Source: Clavulina sp. PMI_390 (lineage: Eukaryota; Basidiomycota; Agaricomycetes; Cantharellales; Hydnaceae). From it: a stretch of DNA of 64,000 nt. The notes below the pieces were generated by a model, which ran no database searches, was not told where the DNA came from, and saw only the letters and a list, made by a program, of their open reading frames with translations. Position numbers and translations under genes: made by a program. Shown piece by piece: positions 22,301 through 35,100 of the stretch (within the stretch, counting starts at the first letter, position 1; each line of letters starts with the position of its first letter). The stretch is taken from NCBI GenBank assembly GCA_015039315.1, contig WIDE01000082.1, positions 85,530-149,529 on the forward strand, written 5' to 3'.

Positions 22301-25300
22301 CATTCGACCGGTTACCAGAAGAAGCCTCAAACTTCTCTGCACGCGTGCTCGTCCCGGGTTCTCCAGGTGTCATGGTGACGTTCACAAAGCCCTGTTTCGT
22401 CTTTTTGACGCCGCAAGAAAGCCGGTGGCGGCGCATGTTTGAGGGTACGGAGAACCGGCGATGACACCGTGGGCATGCATGGGCTGTCGGTGGTGGAATC
22501 ATTGCCAACAACGAGGACGAGGGAAGTAGTAGTGATGAGTGGGGAGAATAGAGGTCGTCATGTTATCGAAGCATGATATGAGTCGAGAAAAACAAGTTGC
22601 GACCATAGTCGACCAGATCGACGATGCAGAGCGAGCAGGGATGTTGCGTCATGCATTGCATACAGGACACACAACGTAGCCACACCCGTTTGTGTGCGAG
22701 CAAGCAGGCAAGTAAGCAAGCCACATTGGATTGCGATGCAGAGCAAAACCAAAAAAGCAAAAGGGAATTGAGTGAAAAAAAATAGCACACGCGAATCATT
22801 TGGTGCAGTGACCCCACAGCACATAACCAACACCACGAGACGTCATTGCCATCCATTACGATAATGATGATTTGCACCCCACAATGAAGAGAGGGTCCAG
22901 AACGTTCGGCATATTGAGGGTTGGCGTTGGGAGCAGTGCACCACCGACGGAGCCAAATTTGCCCAGCGAGAATAGGGATGCGAAATGTTGACGGGTGGGG
23001 AGTTTAGTCGCGACAAGTGTGGGTGGACGTGAAGCGAATAACAAGAAGAGACCACAGGGACCAGGACAGGAAGCAGGGGACCCAAAATGAACGCCGAGGA
23101 GATAAGGGGCCAGAACCAGAAAAATGCAATCGCGAGAGGATCGGGGTTCGAACATTATTGGTGATTCGCCCAGAAAGCAAGAGCAAGCAAGGGAAGCACA
23201 AGCAGATGAGCAACACAAGGGAAGAGAGAATGGGAGGCGTGGGTTTCATCGGAAGAAGGCCAGGTCATGCAGATAAGGAGAGGGAATCCAATTGTAAGCA
23301 AGAGTCAGTGGCGGAGGGTGGGTGAATGATTCACGCGTTGACAATCATAGACCAGAATAGCGTATTAGGCAGGACATGCAGCAGGTTGCCGCGCACCACA
23401 CAACGGCATGCAAATCGAGAGTCACGGCCGAAGCATGCGATCCATAGTGAGAAGTGGTAGAGCACGAGACGGCGCGGCATGTTGTTGTTAATGCAAGAGA
23501 AGGCAAGGCATCAGATGCAAATCGACAAATCGAGCATCACGGCCGAAACGAAATGATACATGTAAAACAATGATGAACCTTATCAGCAAGGCAGGACCAG
23601 CAAGTCAATATTGCACTAAAAGTAAACCACGCACGTTTTTCCCCTGTGTGGCTTAGGACATGCTACAGAGCGTGCAACAATGCCCCGACATAGCGTCGCG
23701 ATTGAAGAGCAATAGCACCCGCCAGCCACAGGCGCAGAAGAACCGCGCGATAGAGCCACCACCAACAGTTTGTTGTCGCCGTCGTCGTGGTCGTCGTGCC
23801 AGCCGGAGAATTATCGCGAGTCGAGTCCGTTCCGAGGGTGCCGGGGACATACATAGAGTGCGATAAGGGGTGAGCACAGTCAGAGTTGCATAGAGATAGG
23901 CAGGGCAACACGACGGAAGAATTGGATCGACAGGCAGATATCGGGAGATATACAGATAAAAAAAGAAAAAGAAGGTGGGGTTGGGTTAATATCGGGCCGT
24001 TTACGATTTGTTAGAGAGAGAGCATCCCCCCAGAATCATGAAACAAGATTCAATCGCAGGGTGCTCAGCCGCGGAACAGTACGGAGAGGGCGGAAAGTCA
24101 AACGGACGGATGCGACTGCTCCGTAGAGGTGGTAGGCGGGCACGGAGGCGGCTCGGTCTCTTGACCACATAGTAGCAGAATGGCTCCCGAGGAGGACGAA
24201 AGATCAAATAAGAGGAGAGGGGTCGACGACGACTCACGAGGTTGAGAGCGCTCGGCCGATCGAACACAGCGTCGCACCGACTGCAATGCAAATACTTTTG
24301 TCGTGGGCCCACACGCGTATCGGGGCGGGACTTTTTCTTCTTTTTCTTACTACCTCCAGTACCTGGAGTTTGGGACGAGGACGAGGGTCCAGGTGTTGTG
24401 GCATCATGCATATCGGCATCTTCATCTCCCGAATAATCGTCGTCCATCACGACCGTTGTTGGGCCAGCTGAGGATGTGTGCTGGGGAGGAGAGGGGCTCG
24501 AGGGACGGACGATGATTTGGGATGGCGCAGAGGTGGTGGAGGTGATTGGTGAATGAGGGTGGGGAGGAAAGGCTGAATGCATCGAAGTTGGAGAGCGAGA
24601 AGCAGAGACGCATGAAAAGAAGAGACCGAATAGAGAGGAAAGGGAGGAGCAGGCAAGCCACAGCCATCATGTCATGTGGAGTGCGTTAGATCGAACAGTA
24701 TGTGCGTGTGTGTTGACAGTGAATGGGGGAAGACGTACTGGTTGGCGGAGAGAGCGACTGGGGCGATGTGGCGAATGGCAGAGACTGGAAGGACGACGGC
24801 GGTGGGGGTGTCATCTGTAACGTCGAGAGATGGTGGAAGAGAGGAGGAGGAGGAGAGGAGATGATGATTGATTGTTCGGTTTCATTGTGCAAAGTGATAG
24901 TATTGTGATTATTATTATCGCGCACGAGCGGCGGCAACTTGTCAGCAAATCAGAGGTAAAACGTAGCAAGAAAGTAACAGACGCCGAGACGAACTTGTGA
25001 GGATGTATTTTGGGCATTATTGCCACCGATGCTGGCCGCCGTGGGGGCAGGCTGAGCCGAGGCCGTGTTGTTGAGGAAGGCCGGCGAGTGCGGGGGTGCC
25101 GACATGGCTTCTGCTGACAGCACCACTGGCAGCTCAGGGACACTACTCCTGACGGTGGGCGCTAACGATGTCGAGGAATGGCGATGATGCTGCTGGTGAT
25201 GATGATGGCCTAGAGAGGAAGGGGAGGCTGAGGAGGCAAAAGTCAAGTTGGAAGGGAATGCAGGGACACCAGGGTGAAATTGTATTCTTGTCTGTGTTGA

Positions 25301-25888
25301 TAGTGATTGGGTTTGGGCGGCTGCTGAATGAAGAAGTCCTGCCACTGCCACCACTTGACGGCTGCGACGACCAATGGCATTATTAGCAGCAGCATCAGCC
25401 ACACCGCCACCCGTAGTCGATGCAGTTGTTGTTGTTGCTGTTCCAGTCACGTCTCCACCGGCTCCACTCCAGATTAAATTATTTAGGCCTTCAAAAGGGC
25501 CTAGATCGGGTTCCGCGCCATCTAGAAGACCGTGGTCGTGCGATCGTGGGGGAGGTGGATACTGCTGCTGCTGCTGTGGATTGTCGGCATATTTTTGCTG
25601 CAATAATAATAATCGCGAGTCCTGCTGGATCTCGTTCAGATCCCAGCCCGACGACGGCGCATTCAACTCCGTCCCTGCGCCGCCATAGAAACCGCCCCGA
25701 GGTTGCGGGACACTGACAGCACTGGTCGTGTTACGCGTTAGACTAACAGGGCGCTCGGCCTCTGGTAATCCCGAAGTGGCCACAGTCTGTGACGTTCGTG
25801 GGTCCCAGCCGCCACCGGCTACTAGGACTGTGTCAAGGGTGCTGCTGCTGGTGGAGGTGCGCTCGGCGATTCCCGACGCATTCCGCAT
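19326..25888 (-). CDS. Two-finger zinc transcription factor (1473 aa), paralogue 1
   Basis: Six exons: 25888-24995, 24814-24739, 24572-24238, 23662-23635 (28 nt), 22483-21922 and 21852-19326; total 4422 nt, exactly 1474 codons, with all phases matching. A probable nuclear DNA-binding regulator. Two adjacent fingers lie near residues 420-468. Finger 1 is CSRCDAVFDRPSALNL + HVLSH; the linker is TGEKP. Finger 2 is CPRCHRRFSVPSNMRRH then RLSC, so its fourth ligand is Cys (C2HC). The fingers follow a Lys-rich stretch (SKKKKKKSRP). The N-terminus is Ser/Thr/Gln/His-rich. The long C-terminal part is disordered, with an acidic patch (DEDEEQEDGTDLDGD) near the end. The first three introns are 180, 166 and 575 bp and the fourth about 1.15 kb. 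The leader upstream of the ATG is CT-rich. Confidence 0.82.
23635..23662 (-). other. 28-nt micro-exon completing zinc finger 1 (paralogue 1)
   Basis: Read on the minus strand it begins CATGTCCTAAGCC and encodes HVLSHTGEK plus the first base of Pro. It is bounded by ..CTGTAG upstream and GTGCGT downstream. It supplies both histidines of finger 1 and the TGEKP linker. Without it the reading frame shifts and finger 1 loses its second ligand pair. It corresponds base for base in length and phase to the micro-exon at 36138-36165 in the paralogue. Confidence 0.85.
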
Positions 25889-28800
25889 TGCACAACGCGG
25901 GGCAGCGAGATGGCGAAGGAGGAAGAAGAAGAGTGTGTGCTCAGTTGAGAGGAGAGAGTGGAAAAGTCAGCCAGGCTTTCAAAGCTCGGCCGACTGTACA
26001 TAATATCCATTGCCTTGCTCTAGAGCCTGCTTGTCATTGACAAACAACAAAGAACCATGACAGTGGTCACCGAGCACGAGGCCTCCATGCTCCGCCGCCA
26101 CTCTACACATTCCCCCAATTGGATTCATAGAACCGACCAACACAACCAACACAACTCACTCGCGCGCACTCATTCCAAGGTCCCTTGCAATAGCCATGAA
26201 TAGGTATGTCTCGTCATCTAGACCCTCAATATGTCCTCGTGGGCGGGGAGCTCATTCAAATAGGATGTGTATATATGAATGAATAGAAACGGTGAGTGAC
26301 GGCTCTGCGGCCTAGAAAGCAGACCTCAGGAACTCTAAGCCCGCTTCACTGGGGAGTCACTCACCACACACACTTTCTCTCGTCACCCAATCTGTCAGCG
26401 GACACCGCCAAAGATGAATGAGATGCGAGATGGATTGTTAAGATGCATAGGATGCCACCCACCACCCCCCAATTGCGACCAAAAAAAGCCTGCTGCAGCC
26501 TGAAATGATTCTCAACGCTTCTTCTCAATCGAAAATCTCTGCCCCCTGCTTCTTTGCGCGCGCGATGATGCAAATTGCTCCGTTCGCTTCATTGCTGTGG
26601 CTCTAATTCGGCGATATAATTATCGCTCGTGCTTTTTCTCTTTTTCAATAAAAGCTGTCTGCCTGATGAGTATAGCAGATATACAGCCAGCGAGATAGAA
26701 GGATCCAAAGACACGTGGCGAAGCCTCGGCGGCCTGCGAGGGAAAGGGGCCTATCACAGTTCATTTACCTGCGATTCTTATCAGTTCCTCCAATCCCGAT
26801 TTGACAACTTATCTCTTCCGCACCGCAAAAAAAGGGATATAATATTCAGCCCGCTCCCCTTCCCCCTTCTTCCTTCCCATTCTCAAATTGTTACATGACA
26901 TCTGTGACACTCTCGTCATCTTCATCACTGCGAGATTGGGACACCTGTGATAATATTAATGATAATTTCCCTTTTTGGGCCCAGATTGCCTTTCGAAGCT
27001 GTCTTCCCTCTCTCCTTTTTTCTCTCCCCACACCCCTGCCCCCCTTTTTTCTCTTCGCCCATTCAGTCCAATTCAGTAAAAAAAGACTCCCTGGCTCTTA
27101 TTATGAGTCGTAAGGTTCAAATCAAGGCTCCGCGGTGATAGTTCGCAGGCACTCGACGCCGCCGTCGCCGCCGCCTGCTTCATGACGACCAACCTGTCGC
27201 GCAATGCAGGAAATAATTTACAATTCAGGATAGAGCCATGACGTCGTGCGTCTCGGCTTCCAGAACTCCGAGATGTGCAATACGACGAGCTGGGGCGACT
27301 CTTGAGGGGGACAACTCGTGATCACAGGGCATCGATGGGGGTGTCGCTATCGTACGCGGTGATGGCGTTTCGCCGTTCAGACCAAAGATCCTACAACACT
27401 CTTCTCTTCTTTCGGGCTGATTACGACGACGATACATAGGAGGGAGGGGAAGCGAAGCGAATGAGTGGGCGGAGAAGCTAGGCATCCCATCAAGCTTGCC
27501 AAGCAATATATGTGAAATGCAATTTTTTTGAGTTGTGTGACACACTTGATGCGTGTGACAAGCCTGAGAAAATCGTTGGGGTTTTGTGAGTGAGCAGGTG
27601 CGCTTCCAGAACTTGAACTGCCACCCACCACACTACCCTACACGTTCCAAGGCCAAGAACAGATATAGCTGCAAAACCCTGCACTTCCTGACAGATACTG
27701 TAAGGGATATGGTGAGACATCCGTGATGGCGGTTCAAAGAGGTCACCTAGTCTACTTCTTCCGTCCCTGCTGAACCAGGCTTCAGTACTGGAGCGTATAT
27801 ACGCTCTATCGCCTGTTCGAGCTTGTCTCGACCATCAAAAGTTTTAGTGAAAACTCCCACGAAAAGTCAGCGCCGTGCTCGCGCCTGCTGCCCGCTCAGT
27901 CGCCCATCACAGATGCCAAAAGCAATCGCATCTCGCCCATAGTATCAATTAGTTCGCCGAATAAGCTACAGTAATCAATCTCTCTCCTATCTTTGGCCAA
28001 CTTCTATAGGTCCGGGCTACCCGATACGTGCAGAAAGAATACTACAGCTCGCTGTGAAATGAGTGCCAACCCAACATAGTGAACATTTGCCATAGTCACA
28101 ATGAATCGTTATTTGCTTTCTCGTTCCTGATGGTTACTATATCTTCACCCGAATAGGGCGAACGGGGGGCAACCCCATTGCGCGGGCTCTTCGCTTGCCT
28201 TTCCGCTCGTGCCTGCGCAACTCGGTATTGCTGTGCTGTGCGTGCCTGTAACTCTGTACTGATGGCCATCGTCTCCTGCACGCGACATTAACCTTATGGT
28301 GCGTCTTCTAGTCCTTGCGGGCCCAGGCGCCTGGCAATTCGCTGAATGATGGCTAGTGATTTTAGTTGATTGCGGCGTTCCATTCCACAAATAAGTTTTC
28401 ACCTAATCAGGACGATTGGCCATTCGCTCTGAATCGATGTGCGTGGGGTCACCTGCTTTGCTCGCGTCTGGTGGCAAGATTCGCCAGCGAACAAGCTCTA
28501 CTAATGCCAGCGGAGCGTTCTCGCCATGCTCTCCTACTCATCGGCGATTTATTAATGGAGCTAGAGATAGCCAAATAGTTCCCGATTCGCCTCAATGCTA
28601 GCTTGATCCCTCTCCCTCGATCGCAAGAGACTCCAATACGCTCGTGGCTCATGAGGAGTTACCTGTGGCCTATTCTCTCAAGCTGGGCTTCCTCGTCTGA
28701 TCCACGGGCGCCAATTTGCCTTGAACGTGGTGACTCGTCGGCTCACTACTGATTTACCGCTACCCAAAGTAGTCTCCTCACCTTCTTCTAATGAAGGAGT

Positions 28801-29192
28801 CGGCAAACTCTTAATAATGACACTGACAAGCCCAGGGACAATGACAGCTCACACAGTGGGAAGGGAAGGATTCCGGCGGGAGTCCAGAAGGACAGAAAAT
28901 GACTCTTTTCCGACATCTTCTGACAGGTAACATTCTGATCTGGTTAGATTCCTACTTTCTGGGAATCTGTCGGGCCGAAAGCGCCTTCCTCGCAATCGGG
29001 CGTATACCACCGATTCGCCGAGCAGAAAATGCTGTACTTCCGTTTTTCAAGTATGGCGTTAGCTCTCGTCTCTCCTGAACGAAACTCCCGACTAGCTCCC
29101 GCTGCTTTTTGCCCGACCCGCCCCTCTGGCAATCAAACCTCGCAAGATCTGAGATCCAGCAGTCGGCTTCATCATCGTCTATAAAGAGTAAC
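25889..29192. promoter_or_regulatory. 3.3-kb shared upstream region of the two divergent zinc-finger genes
   Basis: Both paralogous regulators start outward from this interval, so it contains both promoters. It has CT-rich leader-like tracts near each start (25900-25990 on the minus side, 29050-29190 on the plus side) and further pyrimidine-rich tracts at about 26620-27070. The central part (27100-29000) shows no credible coding exons, RNA genes or repeats. Large upstream regions are usual for fungal regulators; individual binding sites were not assigned. Confidence 0.45.
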
Positions 29193-32100
29193 ATGCAGCA
29201 CCCTTACACCCCAATCCAACCCCACTATGCATATTCCGGAAACTGGGCCTCGCAGACGGGCGCTCCTGTCGAAAGCACGCCATGGATTTCAGAGACCCCG
29301 TTTTTGCACTCTGAAGGGAACAGCCTGGGTTACCCAACAGCATTCAATCAGTTGGATTTCACCTCTGAATGCCAGGATGTAGCGGCACCTCGACCTGCCC
29401 TTACCCCCTTTTTTTATCCCTCGTCGCTCGTTCCGCCGATTCCGACTCAAGTTGGATGCTATGAATCGACAGCATCGCCTGCTTCATTCCCTAGTTTGAC
29501 GCACCAAGAGCGACAGGACGACGCATCAATACTGATTTCACGTCATCCGAGTACCGAAAGCACTGTTAGCAACGGCCAAAACAACAATTTCCATGACGAG
29601 AATGGCGTTGATCTGAGTGTACACACCGAGGAGCCAAATCCTTTGACTAGCTTTGCGAAAGTCTCAACGTCGAACACCAGCAGTGGCGGGCACAGAACTC
29701 CCCCTGAGCGCCGGTTTAAATGCCCTCAGGGCGGCTGCGGACGCTCATTCTCGAGGCCGAGTTCATTGAAGCAAGTACGTACCGTCCTGTTCTATTCTTG
29801 TCCATTCGGACCAAGGGGGGATGAGAAAAATAATTATGGAACAGGGGTCGAAAAAAACTTTAGGAGGACATTCGAGACCCACCCCCCCTAAATTAGGCAA
29901 TAGCTCACGTGACTTGGTCTTGTTCCCCAAAGTGCCAGAGAAATCACTATTGTAAACCACTAAAACAAGTGATAATGGCATATAAATATGATGGACAAAG
30001 ATCCCTATCTTGTTTTCGACCAATTACTGCACAATCCCGACTCTACGCATCGACCACCGCTACATATGGATCAAAAAATCACAAAAAAGTGTCCCAAATG
30101 CTCAGAAATTGTAGAAGTGGGCACTGGAGGTGACGGAAATCTCTTACAGCATCAAAAGAGTAAGAAATGCCAGATGGGAAGCGTGAAGAACAAGTCGCTT
30201 CTCTCATTCTTCCAGCCAAAACCACCCGCTCCTCATCCGAGCCACTCAAAGCCACCTCGCGTTCCGGAGGTTCCTTTGGTTCTTCCAATGCTGGACGTAG
30301 GTTTCGACAACTCAGATGGAGAGCTTCGTCATGAAGACTATCCACCTACTTTGCCGTCGCTTGCAGCTAGCTCTACTGCTGTCCCAGATCCAGAGAATCC
30401 CGTCGTCAAGCTGCTCCGCAGTATTTGCGAGCTATCGCTTCTTCTACCGGAGTCAGTACCCCTGGCGGATGAGTATGAACCCCTGGGGGGTCTTGGTGAT
30501 AGTGGTCCTCACTACGCTGAGAGAAATGCTCTCTCCAAAGATACTAGCCAGGACTGGGAGGACCACATTAACCCTGCACTCCATCTTGTATGGATGAAGT
30601 CGGATACCGAGGTTCAAGAGCTTATTCGACGAGGGCCATACGGCGTTCAAGGCTACTGTAAAGTCCTTGAGTACTTCATCACGGAGAGACAAGCCCCCAG
30701 CGAATTGATTGAAACTCGTGTGGAGCGTCTACGTGCCGCTGTCGAACATCTGTGAGTGCACCATTTGGGTAAAATATGAAGATGAATGGCGCTGATACCA
30801 GTTATCCATAGGACTGGCCAGCCTGTCTCCGATATGCGCAAAAATAGCTACAGTGGCGAGCCCAAAAACCTCAATGGCCTAATCAGCAAGCTCCCGGCTG
30901 CCAAAGGAAGTCGCGATGCCCCCTTTGAGCTTTCCGATATGGAAAAGATGGCTTCTTCATCCAAAAGTCGGAAGATAACCATCGGCCAGCCGCCTAGTAC
31001 GTCAGGGATGGCTAAAAACCAGCAGGCGTTTCTGGCCATTCTACCAAGTTCAAACGCGTCTCAAGAATTGGCCTCTTGCCCATGCGAAGGGCTCAGCATT
31101 GAGCTTCCCGAGGGCGGTAACCCAGCGTTGGTCTATCCCTTTGGTTTACATGGACTGAGGTCAATTCCTTGGAAAGTACACCTCGGGAAGAGTGATTTGC
31201 GCTTGACATCAGCCGACTGCTCTGGTGTAGCACGAGACAGTACCACTGGGTGCTGTAGCCAGTGCTTTGCGCTGCAGAGATTGGATGAGTTCATTGGTAT
31301 CCAGCAGAGGATCCTTTCCGGAACCCACGAGAACACAGCCCACTTATATCAGCCTATCGGAGGACTTATCAAGATTATTCGCCGAAAGGACAACCGGATA
31401 TCGGCGCTACGTGTCCTGAATCTCAACACATCAAAGGCGCTACGCAGGCGTACAAAAACTGTCACTGATCACAAGCGATTCTTGATGGCTCTGGCGTCAA
31501 ACAAAGTGGATCGATTGCATGCTGTAATTGGTGTAGCGCTGAGAGGACGATTGGGTATCCACGCAATCATTGACCGCTTGAACGAAGCGTCAAAAGGATT
31601 GTACAAGCCAAAAAGCTTCTCGGATGAAGAAATGCTACGTTGTCTGCTCATGTTGAAGATTGGGAGCAGTCGAGTTGCTGAGATTGCACATCGAGCTTAC
31701 TCCGACCCCTCGGTGTCAACAATTCGCCAGTGGCACATCTCTACTCCACTCGTGTCGTGCCCCGGGTTCCCGACATCAAAGGATGTATGCTTGAATATAT
31801 CTTCAAGTTTTCCTTCCTCCGGCCCCTTTGCGTACCAGCCTGAGCAAGTGCGGAAAAGCGGTTATGTTCTTATGATTGACGAACTCAAGGTTGAAGAACG
31901 ACGTCGCTGGGACCCAAAGACGAATTCATTCATCGGGCTATGTCGAGAGCATGCCGGCTCCCACTCTCTGGAATTTGCCACCTTAGAAGATCTTGAGCAG
32001 CTTGATGAGGGCTTGCAGCTCAAAAAGATTCATCGCGCCAAAGAAGTACGTTCTGTAGATTTCTAGAAGCCATAAAAAGCATCTGGTTGGCTAACTTCGA

Positions 32101-35100
32101 ATTTCCCATATCCAGGCTACTGTGATCTCAGTGGGGGTATTGCCTTCCACTCCTAATTCTACGAGATCCCGTATCTACGCCGCTCGGCCAGTCCTTGCCT
32201 CTGGATCCTGTAAGACTGAGAATGCAGAGGACCACGCCCGCCTCCTCCAGACGGTTGTCGATGCTTGTAGAAGCCAACAACAGCTGATTGGAGCTCAACT
32301 TTTCTGCCTTGCATCTGATGGTGAGGCTAGGAGAGGCCGTGCTCTAATCACCCTGACGCATAAACACCAACTAGCGTCATCTTCTCCAATCTACCCCCTG
32401 ATAGCCCCATTAACTCTTTTCAACAAGTTAGTTGGTGACCACGACCTCACGTCTGATAAAGACTACAAGCACATCATCAAGCGGATGCGCTCTTGGCTCC
32501 TTCGCTCTGCGGGTATTAGAGTCGGCAATGTGGAGTTGACTGTAGCAATATTTGCCGCACATCTCCGCCAGAATGGCTTACCTTCTGGTGCCCTCAACTC
32601 GTACCTGCGCCCAGAAGATAAACAAGATGTGACACTTGCTGCCAATCTGCTGAAAGCGGTCTGGAGTCTACCTCTCATTGTCCCTGCGGACTCGGCACCT
32701 GGTTTCGCGGAACAGCGCAAAGCTATCTATCTGCTCGGTCGCCTGATCTACTACACCGTCTCACCCTATATGGATATCTCACTATCCTTATCGGAGCAAC
32801 TTGTGAGGCTCAGTGCGGCGTCACATCTTGCTCTCTATCTCTTTGTCAAGCATGAGACACGATCACACTTCATGAACGGTCAACTCTATGCTGACCTGCA
32901 GATTATGATTAAGAATGTCTTCTTCTGTGTCGCAAAACAAAAGGAGCTCGACAACGAGGGCAATTTCTATATCATTCTGCTTGGGACAGATCGGCTTGAG
33001 ACGTCCTTTGGAACCATCCGAACGATGGTAGGCAACGACTGCCATACGGACATGCTGCAGCTGGCCGATCGCCTCACTAATACCACCCTATGCCAGAACA
33101 TCTATGCAGAGCATCCTGAGTGGGAACCCACACCTCGCCGGCTTCACCTCCCATCTTTGGATAGCAGCAGAGAGCTCTCACAGAGTACTGATCATATTAA
33201 CCCCGCTGCCTGGCAGGGTAACGTGTCTGTGAAGCCGGTTATACTCCAGACAAAGTGGAAGGCAGGACGCAAGCTTATAGAAGAGCTTGATGCGGATGCA
33301 TCCTCCTTGTTTGACAGAATTGAGGGTGACAAACTCGACGTGTTCTACACTTTTGGATCGGCTACTGGCAGTTCCCTATACGATAACACTGAAGAACTGG
33401 ATGATGGGGATGAAGAGAGCGAGAACAATACCAACAACGACACGGAATCCGATCGTAGTGCCTCAAGCTCTCCTCCTGGCTCCGATGAGGAGGACTCATC
33501 TCACGATATGACTCTTGACGACCTTGCAGGCATTGACACCTACAAACAGAAGGTTGAGACAATGATCCTTGTTCCCACTTCCTCGGAATCAAACTCACCT
33601 GGCAAACCAGTATTCAAAGCTCGACTCCTAGCTGCATCCGAGCGATCCACCTGCCTTCTCCGTGGCTCTGCTGACCGACTTAAACGGTATGCAAATATTG
33701 CAAGACATGCTACCGGGACTACCACCTTCACTGGCGACATCATGGATAGTGATGGGGATATTTCTAAGGCAACCCTCACCTCAGGCGACCCTGCCGTCAC
33801 AATTGTGAAGCACCAAAAAAGCTTATTCCTTGCTGTTATCCAGATCAATAATCTACTGGTCAACTCTCGATCCGTTGCCTCGATCTCACTTGATGTGTTG
33901 CATGAACCAAAGGTAGCTATTGGCTTTCAGATAATGTGTCTCAAGGAGATGACTGCATCGGAGCGAGAAAGTATCTCGGAGGACTGGAGGTCAACTGGCG
34001 ACTACAAGATTGGCAGCTATCGGACAGAAGGCCGGTTTATTCAATGCGTGGACCCTGCCATATTTACTCGCGACTCTTCACTACCATGCTGGGCATTTAC
34101 TACCTCTCTTTTACAAGAGCTTGGTGCCGTGCTTTTCTCAAAGCTCTCTAAAGCCGATCGTCAAATTCTACCAACTGTGTCTCAGTCGCGGACATTTCCT
34201 TACCGTGGATCCGGAGGTATGTAGAGATTTGCTACGATCCGCATGAAAAAAAAAAACTCACCATTTTTCCAATTAGATCAAGGGGCCTGTTTCATTTGCG
34301 AAGATGAAGGCGAAACCCGTGGCCCGGATGATGTTTACGAATTCCAGTGCACATCGTGTGCCTCTCCGGCGGTACCATTTGAGAATGGCCCAACTGCTCT
34401 TGCTCATATCGGCGCCCACATACTTCACGATCCTCGCGTCAATCGCGCACAAGAACCGTGTGGACTCTGTCTCCGACCAGCACCTCTCTGCCAATTCTTC
34501 CTTAAGCGATCACCTGGTACCGCACAAGGTGTTACATTCGATTTTGATAAGTCTCAGTGCATCAACTGCATGAGATTCAGCTATAAGCCCGCCTCCGTGA
34601 GCACGACAGCCTCTCCATGCTCTAATGTGCCAATTATCTGTCCGATTTGCGTCGAGATTGACCCTCATTCACCCGCCATATGGAAATACAATCTCGAGGC
34701 ACATTTCACCAGCAAGCATTCCACAGTCGATAGGAATCAGTTCAGCAAACTTTGGGAAATTCCTCAGTCTGAACGGGTACAGCTCAAGGAGATTTACAAG
34801 AGGCGGCGAACCATGCCAAAGCCTCGAGAAGGGAAGCTGAAGAAGCAGGCGGCAGCTGAGAAGCTGAAAGTTTCGGAGAGCCGAAGCATTCGCAGGGCCT
34901 TTCAGTAAGAGCATAAGTTCTCTCCGATTCAATTTCACAACTGATTCTGTTTTCATGATTGTAGTCCAGAAACGTGCGATGATGAAGCCAATGGCTCAAC
35001 AAGCACCCAAGATGATGATTTTACTTCTTCAATTCCTCCGGATAGCTCATCCGGGAGTCGGAACGTTAGCACGGATGATCTTACTTTGCCATCGGCTGTT

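Noticed and set aside
22680..22740. Stretch translating to CSHTNGCGYVVCPVC, briefly considered as the missing half of finger 1
   Set aside because: It runs into a stop and has no suitable splice sites. The 28-nt exon at 23635-23662 fits perfectly in phase and sequence.
23130..23160. GGGGTTCGAAC resembling a tRNA T-loop
   Set aside because: No acceptor stem, D-arm or anticodon arm can be folded around it at the right spacing. No tRNA, rRNA or CRISPR array was found in the window.
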